Shown here one piece after another: positions 17,378-25,594 of a stretch of 64,000 nucleotides of DNA (its first letter is position 1; each line of letters starts with the position of its first letter). The stretch spans positions 3,968,001-4,032,000 of the forward strand of contig NC_007954.1 of the NCBI RefSeq assembly GCF_000013765.1. The letters run 5' to 3'. The DNA is from Shewanella denitrificans OS217. Its GTDB lineage: Bacteria; Pseudomonadota; Gammaproteobacteria; Enterobacterales; Shewanellaceae. Both the position numbers and the translations under genes were made by a program. The notes beneath the pieces were generated by a model. That model worked only from the letters and a program-made list of their open reading frames with translations, ran no database searches and was not told the DNA's origin.

Positions 17378-19138
17378 TTATCCCTCAATGCCTTGCTGGC
17401 TAATAATGTCCTCAGATAATGGGACTTTTGACTCGCTCATGTCTTCAATGAGCTTGGCCACTTCTTCTATGCTAGTCACGCCTTGATCTAAATAGGCCAT
17501 GGCAGAATCGGCTAACGGAATAAAATTAGGGCTTTTCAGGGCGGCGCGAGCAAACTGCTGCGGATCTCCTGAGCGCATGGCATCCACCATGACATCGTCA
17601 AGCTCTAAAATCTCAAACACCCCCACTCGGCCACGATAACCTGAACCATTACAGCTTTGACAACCTGAGCCTATCTTAAGATTGGCGGGGTTAATTTTAA
17701 TCTTGCTGGTTTTCTCAAGCCATACCAAATCTTGAGCACTTGGATGATAATCTTTAACACAATTAGCGCACACTTTACGCACCAAACGCTGGGCGATAAT
17801 TACTCGCAGTGCACTGGCGACTAAGTAACTTGCTGCTCCCATGTCCAGCAAGCGTAGCGCACTGGTGACGGCATCATTGGTATGCAAGGTCGATAACACA
17901 AAGTGACCGGTTAATGCGCCCCTTAGGCCTATCTCTACCGTTTCCCTGTCGCGCATCTCGCCCACCATGATGATGTCGGGATCTTGGCGTAAGGTGGTGC
18001 GCAGTACGTTGGAGAAATCTAGGCCTATCTTATGATTGACTTGAACCTGGTTTATCCTAGGCAATTGATATTCCACCGGATCTTCAACTGTGATAATTTT
18101 GCGGTCTGCCGTGTTCAGCTCGCTCAAGATACCGTATAGGGTGGTGGTTTTACCGCTACCCGTGGGACCTGTCACCAACAACATGCCATGGGGGCGTTTT
18201 ATCTGATGCTTAACCCTTGCCAAAATATTGGCCGGCATACCGGTTTCATTTAAGGTTAATAGGCCAGCGGATTGATCCAGTAGACGCATCACCACAGATT
18301 CGCCATGGTAGATGGGCATAGTCGACATACGAATATCGATTTTGTGGCCTTTAACTTCAATGCGAAAACGGCCATCTTGAGGTAAGCGTTTCTCCGAGAT
18401 ATCAAGGCCTGCCATCAGCTTAAGGCGCAGCACCAGGGCAGAGGCAATATTAACCTCATTGAGCAAGGTTTCATGCAGCTGACCATCGATACGCTGACGA
18501 ATACGCAGTACTTTCTCACCAGGTTCAATATGAATATCCGAGGCACGCATCTGCACCGCATCTTCAAATATGGACTGTAATAGTTTAACCACTGTGGTTT
18601 CATTATCACTGTCGCCCTCTGTGAGGCTGGCAAGATCAAACATATCATCGGCGGCATATTCTTCTTCCAGCTTTCCGGCGATTTCTGCAATTTGATCTGT
18701 GCGGCGATAGAGGTTATCGAAGGCATCCAGAAGCTGCTGCTCAGGCGCTACAGCAAGCCGTAACTGCCTAGGTGCTACCAATACTTCAATGTTATCTATG
18801 GCCTGTAAGTCGGCCGGATCACTCATGGCGACGAGCACACTGTCGTCATCGCTCTCGATAACTAAGGCGCGAAAACGTCTGGCTTGTACTTCAGGCAGCA
18901 GGGCAACGGTATCGGCACTGATGGTCTTACTGCGAATATCCAAATATGGCAGATTAAGCTGTTGAGATAAAAACTGCAGCAATTGCTCTTCTGTGATGCA
19001 CTTGAGATCGATTAAGGTTCGCCCCAATTTACGCCCAGATGAACGCTGCTCCCCAAGGGCCTGCTGTAATTGTGCATCGGATATGATCTGCTCTTGAACC
19101 AGTAAATCCCCAAGACGCATCTTTAACTTAGGTTTCAT
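17378..19138 (-). CDS. mshE: MSHA pilus extension ATPase MshE with c-di-GMP-binding domain
   Basis: GspE/PilB-type hexameric ATPase, 586 residues, powering MSHA pilus extension. The N terminus carries two copies of the MshEN c-di-GMP motif (RLGDLLVQEQII...L..AL..Q near residues 8-31, and KLGRTLIDLKCIT...L..FL..Q near 37-61). The ATPase domain follows with Walker A GPTGSGKTT (about residue 330), Asp box, Walker B-type VGEMRDRET and the His box TLHTNDA. A four-cysteine zinc motif (CANC...CQSC) lies at about 465-500. In Vibrio cholerae the equivalent motifs make MshE c-di-GMP-dependent. The presence of both motifs here predicts the same control. The gene overlaps mshN by 4 bases. Confidence 0.96.
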   Translation of the reverse strand: MKPKLKMRLGDLLVQEQIISDAQLQQALGEQRSSGRKLGRTLIDLKCITEEQLLQFLSQQLNLPYLDIRSKTISADTVALLPEVQARRFRALVIESDDDSVLVAMSDPADLQAIDNIEVLVAPRQLRLAVAPEQQLLDAFDNLYRRTDQIAEIAGKLEEEYAADDMFDLASLTEGDSDNETTVVKLLQSIFEDAVQMRASDIHIEPGEKVLRIRQRIDGQLHETLLNEVNIASALVLRLKLMAGLDISEKRLPQDGRFRIEVKGHKIDIRMSTMPIYHGESVVMRLLDQSAGLLTLNETGMPANILARVKHQIKRPHGMLLVTGPTGSGKTTTLYGILSELNTADRKIITVEDPVEYQLPRINQVQVNHKIGLDFSNVLRTTLRQDPDIIMVGEMRDRETVEIGLRGALTGHFVLSTLHTNDAVTSALRLLDMGAASYLVASALRVIIAQRLVRKVCANCVKDYHPSAQDLVWLEKTSKIKINPANLKIGSGCQSCNGSGYRGRVGVFEILELDDVMVDAMRSGDPQQFARAALKSPNFIPLADSAMAYLDQGVTSIEEVAKLIEDMSESKVPLSEDIISQQGIEG

Positions 19139-20394
19139 CGACGCTCTCCTAATTCTTTCAATCTGTTTTCGATAAATGTTCTAGCCGATGATGATAATCC
19201 TGCCCGCTGCATAGCCGTGAGGTAGGATTGGCGTGCGAGAGAGTATTGCTGCTGCGAATCCTGTGCATAGGCAAGCCCCATCCACCATAACCCTTTATCT
19301 GCGTCCACTAAGGTGAGTGCAGTAAAAGCTTTCGCTGCAATAGCAAACTCACCTAGCTTCTGGGCAATATCACCTTGCGCTGCCCACTTGTCTTTGGCCC
19401 ATATTCCTTGATCTGGAATGGTATCTAAGGTCGCTAAGGCCATTGATAGAGCGCCACCGCCCTGTTGCAATTTGGCTTTAAGTAACAGCCATTGCCAAGG
19501 CTCGGGATTGCTGCTGATAGCTTGCTCCACTAACGCCATCGCCTGACTGAGCTCTCCTTGGGCATAATACAAACCAAGCAGCTTCTTACGGGCCTCAGTT
19601 TGTTCGGGAACCAAGGCTAATACTTGTAAATAATCCCGTTTCGCCTCGGCAAAACGCCCCTTGTTTTCAGCAGTCTCGGCCTTTATCATCAGCTTATTTG
19701 CCCTTTGCTGGAGCGTGAGCACCACTTCGGTTACTGCCATGTTACCTTGAGCTGGCGGTACTGCATCAAGCTCGGCATCAGCATCAGAAACAACTGGAAC
19801 CGCAGCACTGTCACCGGCCACTGCAAGTGATGCGGACTGCTGAGGTATGAGCTTGTGCGTCATAGGTTCTACTGCTATTGGCTCTGGTGTGATGGGTTTG
19901 GACGCTTTTGACACTGATGCTATTGGTTCAGGTGTGATTGGCTCTGGCGTGATAGTTTGCGACTGCTTGAGCACAATTTTAGCAAGCGCGGGCTTTGAGT
20001 CGGTGCGCATGTCAATCTGCTGCTCAACACTGCCTTCAGCAGCAATCATTGCTACGGCCACCTCTTGATTGACCACATCCTTGGCGGGTTCAGCCACAAC
20101 CATATTGGCGGCGCTGATTACTGGTTGAGACAATTGTTGGGGGTCTTGGCCTTGAGTTCCTTGGTCTTGAAAACCTTGGTTTTGATACAGCTGCCACACA
20201 CCCGCCACCATAGCCAAGCTGACCACTAAGCTCACTAAAGTAAGCGCTACCTTGCTGGGCTTGTTTTTGAACGATTGTTGGGACTTAAATTGCAGTTCGG
20301 GTCGAACAAAATCAGCCCCCTCTGGCTTATCGATGGCGATTGACGCTGGCTGACGCTTATCTAAATCTTGCAGCACTTGATTGATAAGACTCAT
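19135..20394 (-). CDS. mshN: MSHA biogenesis TPR protein MshN
   Basis: Starts at the ATG overlapping the mshM stop (ATGA) with the typical MSLINQVLQDLDKR. One membrane helix follows (VALTLVSLVVSLAMVAGVW, about residues 48-66), then a Pro/Glu-rich linker containing several ITPEPI repeats, and C-terminal TPR repeats (about 235-415). It is therefore a bitopic protein with a periplasmic TPR domain, likely a partner of the secretin MshL. An in-frame start at 20469 lies inside mshM and is rejected. Confidence 0.9.
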   Translation of the reverse strand: MSLINQVLQDLDKRQPASIAIDKPEGADFVRPELQFKSQQSFKNKPSKVALTLVSLVVSLAMVAGVWQLYQNQGFQDQGTQGQDPQQLSQPVISAANMVVAEPAKDVVNQEVAVAMIAAEGSVEQQIDMRTDSKPALAKIVLKQSQTITPEPITPEPIASVSKASKPITPEPIAVEPMTHKLIPQQSASLAVAGDSAAVPVVSDADAELDAVPPAQGNMAVTEVVLTLQQRANKLMIKAETAENKGRFAEAKRDYLQVLALVPEQTEARKKLLGLYYAQGELSQAMALVEQAISSNPEPWQWLLLKAKLQQGGGALSMALATLDTIPDQGIWAKDKWAAQGDIAQKLGEFAIAAKAFTALTLVDADKGLWWMGLAYAQDSQQQYSLARQSYLTAMQRAGLSSSARTFIENRLKELGERR

Positions 20395-21305
20395 AACAGA
20401 TAACCCCAAGTTTGTGCCGTAGCGACAGCCGTCACCATTAAAAGAGCAAGTATCACGCCAACGCCCCAACCAGTGACAGGGCTTTCAGGCAGAAGCTGTG
20501 CATCCTGAGTATCGGCAATCGCTGCGATACAATGGCGGCTCAACACCTTAGCTTCTCCTTGGCTGTAACATAACAGCAAGCACTTGTGGGCGAGGATATT
20601 AATCAATCTTGGTATTCCCCTTGAAGCTTGGGTGAGCATTTTAATGTCTTTATCACTAAATAACGCATCGCCTTGATAGCCTGCGACGGCCAATCTGTGC
20701 TGGATGTAAGCTTGAACTTCATCCCACATTAATGGCCGCAGGCAATAACTAAAGCTAATCCTTTGCCTTAACTGACGAAATTGATGGGTTTGCAGCCGCT
20801 CATCAAGCTCTGGCTGACCAAAAAGAACCAGCTGAATGAGTTTACGTTGCTCAGACTCCAGATTGGTGAGCAATCGTAGGGCTTCTAGACTCTCATCCGG
20901 TAGTGCTTGGGCTTCATCCACCACCAAGACCACTTGTTTCCCACCTAGGCTTAATGCCAATAAACGCTTGGTTATCCAGTGAGTTAATTGCCGCTGATCT
21001 AACCCTGTCTGACATTTAAGCCCCAACTCGCAAGCAAGCGCCCAACGCAGCTCATCTGGGGTCAAATAAGGATTGGGTAGATAAGCGCTTTGATACTGTT
21101 TAGGTAGGCTATTTAGTAACTTGCGACACACTAAGGTCTTGCCTGTGCCCACCTCACCTGTGACCTTGATAAAGCCTTCGCCCCCTTCCAGAGCAACTTG
21201 CAACACTTGCAGCGCCTCAACATGGGGGATTAGGCCGAAAAAGAATCCAGTATTAGGGGTTAAGCCAAAAGGCAGTTGTGATAAACCAAAGTGCGCCAAA
21301 TACAT
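20391..21305 (-). CDS. mshM: MSHA biogenesis AAA ATPase MshM (ExeA-like)
   Basis: ExeA/GspA-type AAA ATPase, 304 residues. The start MYLAHFGLSQLPFGLTPN is the family signature. Walker A is GEVGTGKT (about residue 50) and Walker B is VVLVVDEAQALP (about 127), followed by sensor-like GIPRLINILAHK. A C-terminal membrane helix (VGVILALLMVTAVATA) anchors it. Unlike ExeA it has no periplasmic peptidoglycan-binding domain. It probably aids MshL secretin assembly. Overlaps mshN by 4 bases and lies 11 bases after mshL. Confidence 0.93.
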   Translation of the reverse strand: MYLAHFGLSQLPFGLTPNTGFFFGLIPHVEALQVLQVALEGGEGFIKVTGEVGTGKTLVCRKLLNSLPKQYQSAYLPNPYLTPDELRWALACELGLKCQTGLDQRQLTHWITKRLLALSLGGKQVVLVVDEAQALPDESLEALRLLTNLESEQRKLIQLVLFGQPELDERLQTHQFRQLRQRISFSYCLRPLMWDEVQAYIQHRLAVAGYQGDALFSDKDIKMLTQASRGIPRLINILAHKCLLLCYSQGEAKVLSRHCIAAIADTQDAQLLPESPVTGWGVGVILALLMVTAVATAQTWGYLL

Positions 21306-21316
21306 GGGGATTCAGC

Positions 21317-22966
21317 CTACTCGCTTTTGGGATACCAAAGATCCAGCAAATCTTTAGAACGCTTAAGCTCTTCTCTCCAGGTATCAACGCCTACCACAGT
21401 GGGCTTTAACATTATGATAAGCTCAGTCTTTTTCATTTGTTTCGAACGGTTAGTAAAGATTTCACCTAACAGAGGGATATCCCCCAACAAGGGCACTTTT
21501 GAGACCATTTCCACATTATCACTCTTCATCAGACCACCGATAATCACCACATCACCCGAGGCGGCGCGAATAACAGTATCAGATTCTCGGATTTCACTTT
21601 GCGCTAAGGGTAACTCTGACGATGAGCCATTAATTTGAATGTCTTTTATCTGTTCAGTGACCTTAATCACCGAAGGATGAACATGCAGCAACACATTACC
21701 CTCACTATCGATTTGTGGGGTCACATCTAAGGCTATGCCTGAGAAGAAGGGAGTCAATTCCACTTCAGGAGTCGTAATGGGGTTGGTGCCCGTCACTGTG
21801 GTTGAAGACACCTTAGTGACAAAGTACTCATCATTGCCCACCTTGATCACCGCTTTTTGATTATTGGAGGCCGTGACTCTGGGGCTTGAGAGTACGTCTA
21901 CGTCCCCTTGGGTATCCAGTAAGCTTATCATGGTACTAAAATCGGTATTCTTGACACTCAGCGAAGTGACTCCACCGAGGACACTGGTAATACTGTTTGA
22001 AAGATTAGGGCCCTTGGCTGTGCCAAATTCGATATTTGTGCTATCGATATGACCTAAGACATTGTCCCATTGAATGCCTTGCTGATAGCCATCTGACAAG
22101 GTCACTTCGACAATTTTAGCCTCTAAAATGACTTGTCTTTGTAGATGAGTCTCTGCTGTTTCTAAGAAAGTGCGCACTTGCCTAATTTCATTGGGGTAGG
22201 CTCTGACTGTCACTAACCCCGCCTGAGGCGTGACCACCACTTGCCTGCCGCCATTGGTACTGCCCACAATGGAGACTAAGGTTTGTTGCAATTCGCCCCA
22301 AAAATCAGATTTAGTCACAGAGCGAATAAAGGTGCCATTAGACTGCTCAGAGCCGCTGCTGCTTGAGCCGCCACTGCCACTGTTACTGGAGCCAGAACCA
22401 GAACTTGAATTGGAGTTTGAGTTGGAATTATTGTTGCCATCTGAAACTCGGCCAGAGCTTACAGAAGTCAAAGATAGGCCTTCTCGCTCCATATATAAGT
22501 AATTTAATGGGAAGGTCTCGGTGCGCATGCCCGCAGGGAAAATACGCAAAATTCGCCCTTCACGGCTGACTTCATAGCCATAAAGGTCTTCAACAACCGC
22601 AATCACTTCTGAAAGCGTCACGCCTTTAAGGGACAAAGATAAACTGCCTTGCACCTCAGGGTGAACGGCCACACTAAAAGGCGTGCCCGTCACTAAGCTT
22701 GGGAAAAAGACTTTCGCATCGACGTTATTTGCTGCCACATCGAAGCGTTTTTCTTGGGGTAATAATGCCGGCGGTAAAATGCCGGCGCCGCTGAACTCGT
22801 TTTGCACATTACCAGGCATAGCCGCAGGGGGAGGGGTAACCTTAGCACTGGTTTGCAATGACTCATTGAGTGAGGCCTTGCTGGCTTTAGGATCGGGTCT
22901 ATCTGTGGTTTGGCAAGCCAGTAAGCACAGGGATAGCAGCGGAGTTAAGTAGCGAATTGCTGTCAT
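21317..22966 (-). CDS. mshL: MSHA outer-membrane secretin MshL
   Basis: Secretin of 549 residues forming the outer-membrane pore for the pilus. A lipoprotein signal with lipobox LLAC (Cys18) begins it. A secretin/TonB short N-terminal region (SLSLKGVTLSEVIAVVEDLYGYEV) and an N1-like domain follow, then the C-terminal secretin domain (VDVLSSPRVTASNNQKAVIKVG, DVTPQIDSEGNVLLHVHP, VPLLGDIPLLGEIF). Between about residues 178 and 212 is a low-complexity linker made almost only of Ser, Gly and Asn. Spacing of 15 bases after mshK supports an operon. Confidence 0.95.
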   Translation of the reverse strand: MTAIRYLTPLLSLCLLACQTTDRPDPKASKASLNESLQTSAKVTPPPAAMPGNVQNEFSGAGILPPALLPQEKRFDVAANNVDAKVFFPSLVTGTPFSVAVHPEVQGSLSLSLKGVTLSEVIAVVEDLYGYEVSREGRILRIFPAGMRTETFPLNYLYMEREGLSLTSVSSGRVSDGNNNSNSNSNSSSGSGSSNSGSGGSSSSGSEQSNGTFIRSVTKSDFWGELQQTLVSIVGSTNGGRQVVVTPQAGLVTVRAYPNEIRQVRTFLETAETHLQRQVILEAKIVEVTLSDGYQQGIQWDNVLGHIDSTNIEFGTAKGPNLSNSITSVLGGVTSLSVKNTDFSTMISLLDTQGDVDVLSSPRVTASNNQKAVIKVGNDEYFVTKVSSTTVTGTNPITTPEVELTPFFSGIALDVTPQIDSEGNVLLHVHPSVIKVTEQIKDIQINGSSSELPLAQSEIRESDTVIRAASGDVVIIGGLMKSDNVEMVSKVPLLGDIPLLGEIFTNRSKQMKKTELIIMLKPTVVGVDTWREELKRSKDLLDLWYPKSE

Positions 22967-22981
22967 GTTATTATTATCCTA

Positions 22982-23305
22982 TCACTCTGTTATCACTTGA
23001 AATAAAGTCAATTTTTTACCATCTGAAAAGGTGACATCCTTGTGGCCAATATGCACCAACTTAAGCCCTTCGATACGCTCTCCCACCTTAAGAATTTGAT
23101 TATTAATCACGGCGTAGTTTTCACTGCCTTTAATAATGCTGCTAAGCACTAACCCAGATTGCGCCGCCTGACTGCCCGCAGCCACGACTTGGCCCGCTGG
23201 TAAGGTTGGATCACGTAAGACCTGACCATTGACGCTTGGAGTCATCAGCAGCAAAGCTGCTCCTATGCTCAAGTTGACGCTTGCCTTAGTCATGTTTAGC
23301 AACAC
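22982..23305 (-). CDS. mshK: MSHA biogenesis protein MshK (PilP-like pilot/connector)
   Basis: Small periplasmic protein (107 residues) with an N-terminal signal (VNLSIGAALLLMTPSVNG) and a short beta domain (SGLVLSSIIKGSENYAVINN, VGERIEGLKLVHI) typical of the PilP/GspC-like fold that links inner-membrane proteins to the secretin. Two starts are possible. The GTG at 23305 has AAGGA eight bases upstream. The ATG at 23293 would give 103 residues and overlap the mshJ stop by 8 bases. The GTG is used here, with low certainty. Confidence 0.8.
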   Translation of the reverse strand: MLLNMTKASVNLSIGAALLLMTPSVNGQVLRDPTLPAGQVVAAGSQAAQSGLVLSSIIKGSENYAVINNQILKVGERIEGLKLVHIGHKDVTFSDGKKLTLFQVITE

Positions 23306-23942
23306 TGATAAAGTCCTTATTAATGCTTAAGGTATAAAGCTCAAGTTCAATACTCGCCTTAGGGTGGCTAGCCACTTGATAATCGAGGCGTTTCCAATAG
23401 AGCTTATCTGGCATGGCTTCAACCGCCTTGACGAAGTTTAAGAAGGAAAAATAATCCCCTTCTAGGGTCAACTTGATGCCATGGCTGTATAAATTCAACT
23501 TGTTAACTTCTTCTGAGCCTAACAGAGCCTGAGGTGGCAGCGAGCTAAAGCCTAGCAGGGTTAACCCTTTTACCTGACTTAAGAGTTGTGCCAAGACCGC
23601 TGGCATATAATCCGCTGGGATCATATCCACCATTTGTTCGCTAAGTTCGGCATCCACAAATATCAGCTGTTGCTCTAGCATGGCAAGGCGCTGCTTATAA
23701 TCGGCATCGGGATCTAAACTCAAGCCTTGTTGATACACAGCAATAGACTGAGACGCCATTTGATTGGAATGATGCAGCTCCTTTAAGTGCTGCGCCCTTT
23801 GCTGGTTATCCAACAACATAGGTTCAAGTAGCATAAAACAGCTAAATACGACTAACACTAAGCTCGCAAACCCGACCAAAACACGTTCACGCTGGCTTAA
23901 TTCATTAAATTTGCTGGCTAACGCTTGCCACTGCTGCTTCAT
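23286..23942 (-). CDS. mshJ: MSHA biogenesis protein MshJ (PilO/GspM-like)
   Basis: Inner-membrane assembly protein of 218 residues. Structure: short cytoplasmic tail, one membrane helix (VLVGFASLVLVVFSCFMLL, about residues 21-39), coiled coil, and a ferredoxin-like periplasmic domain (LYSHGIKLTLEGDYFSFLNF) as in PilO. It would pair with the PilN-like protein encoded just upstream, the genes overlapping by 4 bases. Confidence 0.87.
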   Translation of the reverse strand: MKQQWQALASKFNELSQRERVLVGFASLVLVVFSCFMLLEPMLLDNQQRAQHLKELHHSNQMASQSIAVYQQGLSLDPDADYKQRLAMLEQQLIFVDAELSEQMVDMIPADYMPAVLAQLLSQVKGLTLLGFSSLPPQALLGSEEVNKLNLYSHGIKLTLEGDYFSFLNFVKAVEAMPDKLYWKRLDYQVASHPKASIELELYTLSINKDFISVAKHD

Positions 23943-24547
23943 TTGGCCTCCCTGTTATCAGAACCGACCAATTTACTGCTAAGTTTAAAGGCTAAGGGTA
24001 ACCCTTCCCCCCTGTCTAAGGTCATGGATGAAAATGCATAACCTGTTAAGATCTGACTGGATTTTAAACGCTCAATCCACTGGGGTATGTTCTGAGGTGC
24101 TTGGCCGAAACCTTCAAATTCATAGACACCTTCACGCACTGAAATACGGCTTAACCAGATGCTAGAGTCACTGACCGAGGCTAATTCAGTTAGCAGCTGG
24201 GAATAGCCTGGATTAACCACGGCATTGCGTTGTAATAATTCACCTTTTAGCCCTTGCTTTAAGCTCAATCTTTGCTCGGCTAATTGCAATTTATCCACCA
24301 GCGCTTGGCTGGGTTTACGGGCGGCAATTTCAAGCTCTAAGCGAGCTTTTTCGTCATTAAGTTCATCGGCTTGACTCTGGGCAAGGTAAATCTGGTCCAT
24401 TAGCTTCTGTGACTCCCAAGAGAGCAAAGCCACGGCCAACAAACTTAGCAGCACAGTTGCCGCCAGTGCCAAGCTTAGCCGAGTAAAAGTCAGCCTTAAT
24501 TTTGCGGGCAGTAAACTTGCAGAATACAGATTAACCCGTGACTTCAT
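23939..24547 (-). CDS. PilN-like MSHA biogenesis protein (MshI2)
   Basis: PilN-type protein: short cytoplasmic peptide with an NLY motif (MKSRVNLYSASLLP), one membrane helix (LALAATVLLSLLAVALLSW), a coiled coil and a periplasmic domain (SDSSIWLSRISVREGVYEF). In PilN the INLLP-like peptide binds PilM, so this would bind MshI. The ATG at 24547 shares one base with the mshI stop (TGATG). A TTG three bases upstream is in frame but less likely. Often called MshI2; no separate symbol is given because usage varies. Confidence 0.85.
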   Translation of the reverse strand: MKSRVNLYSASLLPAKLRLTFTRLSLALAATVLLSLLAVALLSWESQKLMDQIYLAQSQADELNDEKARLELEIAARKPSQALVDKLQLAEQRLSLKQGLKGELLQRNAVVNPGYSQLLTELASVSDSSIWLSRISVREGVYEFEGFGQAPQNIPQWIERLKSSQILTGYAFSSMTLDRGEGLPLAFKLSSKLVGSDNREAK

Positions 24548-25443
24548 CAATTCAGTCTCCTTGCCTGCTCTGCCAAAGCAAATTTGGCTAACTGGATATC
24601 CATGCTGGCATGGGCCACGGCGGTGACTTTTTGGTTGAAGTTTGCCGACAATAACTGAGCCAACATTTGGCTTTCACCGTCCATGAGTAGCTCAATAGCC
24701 GCCACAGGAGCCTGCCTAAGTTGGCTTTCGAAATAATCCATAGAGCGCTGAATTTCAAGGCTTAAGTTATCCGCTAGGCCCATTTTAATTTCGTCACTCT
24801 GGGCCAAATGTAACTTGGTAAAGCCGCGCACACGGCGCTGCATCAACAGCTCACCGTCTTTCAAGACAGTTAATAATAATTCTTTATCGGGTAAGTGATT
24901 GACCACCAGATGTGCAAGAGAGTCGTTTAAGGACAAATTACTAAAAGCCAGCTCCTCTATACTTATCCCCTTGATGGTCAGGGCATTGTCCTCACAGGCT
25001 TTAGCTATTTGGCTGAGGAAGGTTTTGGAAGCGACCACCACATTGACTTTACCGACTACGGCTTTGGATTCAAAATAATCCAAATGAATGTTGGTCACAG
25101 GCTCAGAGACCATGTCTTTGACTGACCATAGCAATGCTTGGGTTAATTCATCATCTGCCACATTGGGTTTATCCGCAGTCACCAATTGATAGTACTGATT
25201 CGCCAGCACAATTTCTAATTTCGCGGCACCGAACTGGTGATATATCGCGGAAAAAGCCTTATGCCAATCCCCGTCCGAACACGGGAACGTCTGACTTTTT
25301 TCAACTTCATTGCCCTGCTCAGCTTGATAAACACATAGACTGGATTGGGTGATAAACACCCCTAAGGTCAGATCCGTTTTGCTGGTTTTCCAGAAAGAAA
25401 GTTTTCTCAAAAATCCTTCCACCATTCCAAGTTCCTGTTCCAT
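24547..25443 (-). CDS. mshI: MSHA biogenesis protein MshI (PilM-like)
   Basis: Protein of 298 residues with the divergent actin-like fold expected of MshI/PilM-type assembly proteins (LTLGVFITQSSLCVYQAE, GISIEELAFSNL, LTVLKDGELLMQRRVRGF, LSLEIQRSMDYFES). No membrane helix is seen, in line with a cytoplasmic ring component that binds the PilN-like partner. A second ATG six codons in (25425) is an alternative start; neither has a strong ribosome site. It is the first gene of the long mshI-mshE run, so the promoter should lie in 25444-25594. Confidence 0.85.
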   Translation of the reverse strand: MEQELGMVEGFLRKLSFWKTSKTDLTLGVFITQSSLCVYQAEQGNEVEKSQTFPCSDGDWHKAFSAIYHQFGAAKLEIVLANQYYQLVTADKPNVADDELTQALLWSVKDMVSEPVTNIHLDYFESKAVVGKVNVVVASKTFLSQIAKACEDNALTIKGISIEELAFSNLSLNDSLAHLVVNHLPDKELLLTVLKDGELLMQRRVRGFTKLHLAQSDEIKMGLADNLSLEIQRSMDYFESQLRQAPVAAIELLMDGESQMLAQLLSANFNQKVTAVAHASMDIQLAKFALAEQARRLN

Positions 25444-25594
25444 ATACTCTGCAAATCGATCGCAGCTCAGGCAAAATGCCTCTAAAACAGCCGACAGAGC
25501 CAGCAGAGTTTAGTCCCATAATAACCACTAATCTTTTAATTTTATAGAAAAATATCACCGTTTTTACCAGTGAATTTACTATAACATCTTTGCT

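Noticed and set aside
25319..25558. 79-codon minus-strand open frame overlapping the start of mshI
   Set aside because: Out of frame with mshI, which has family features; the overlap frame has none.
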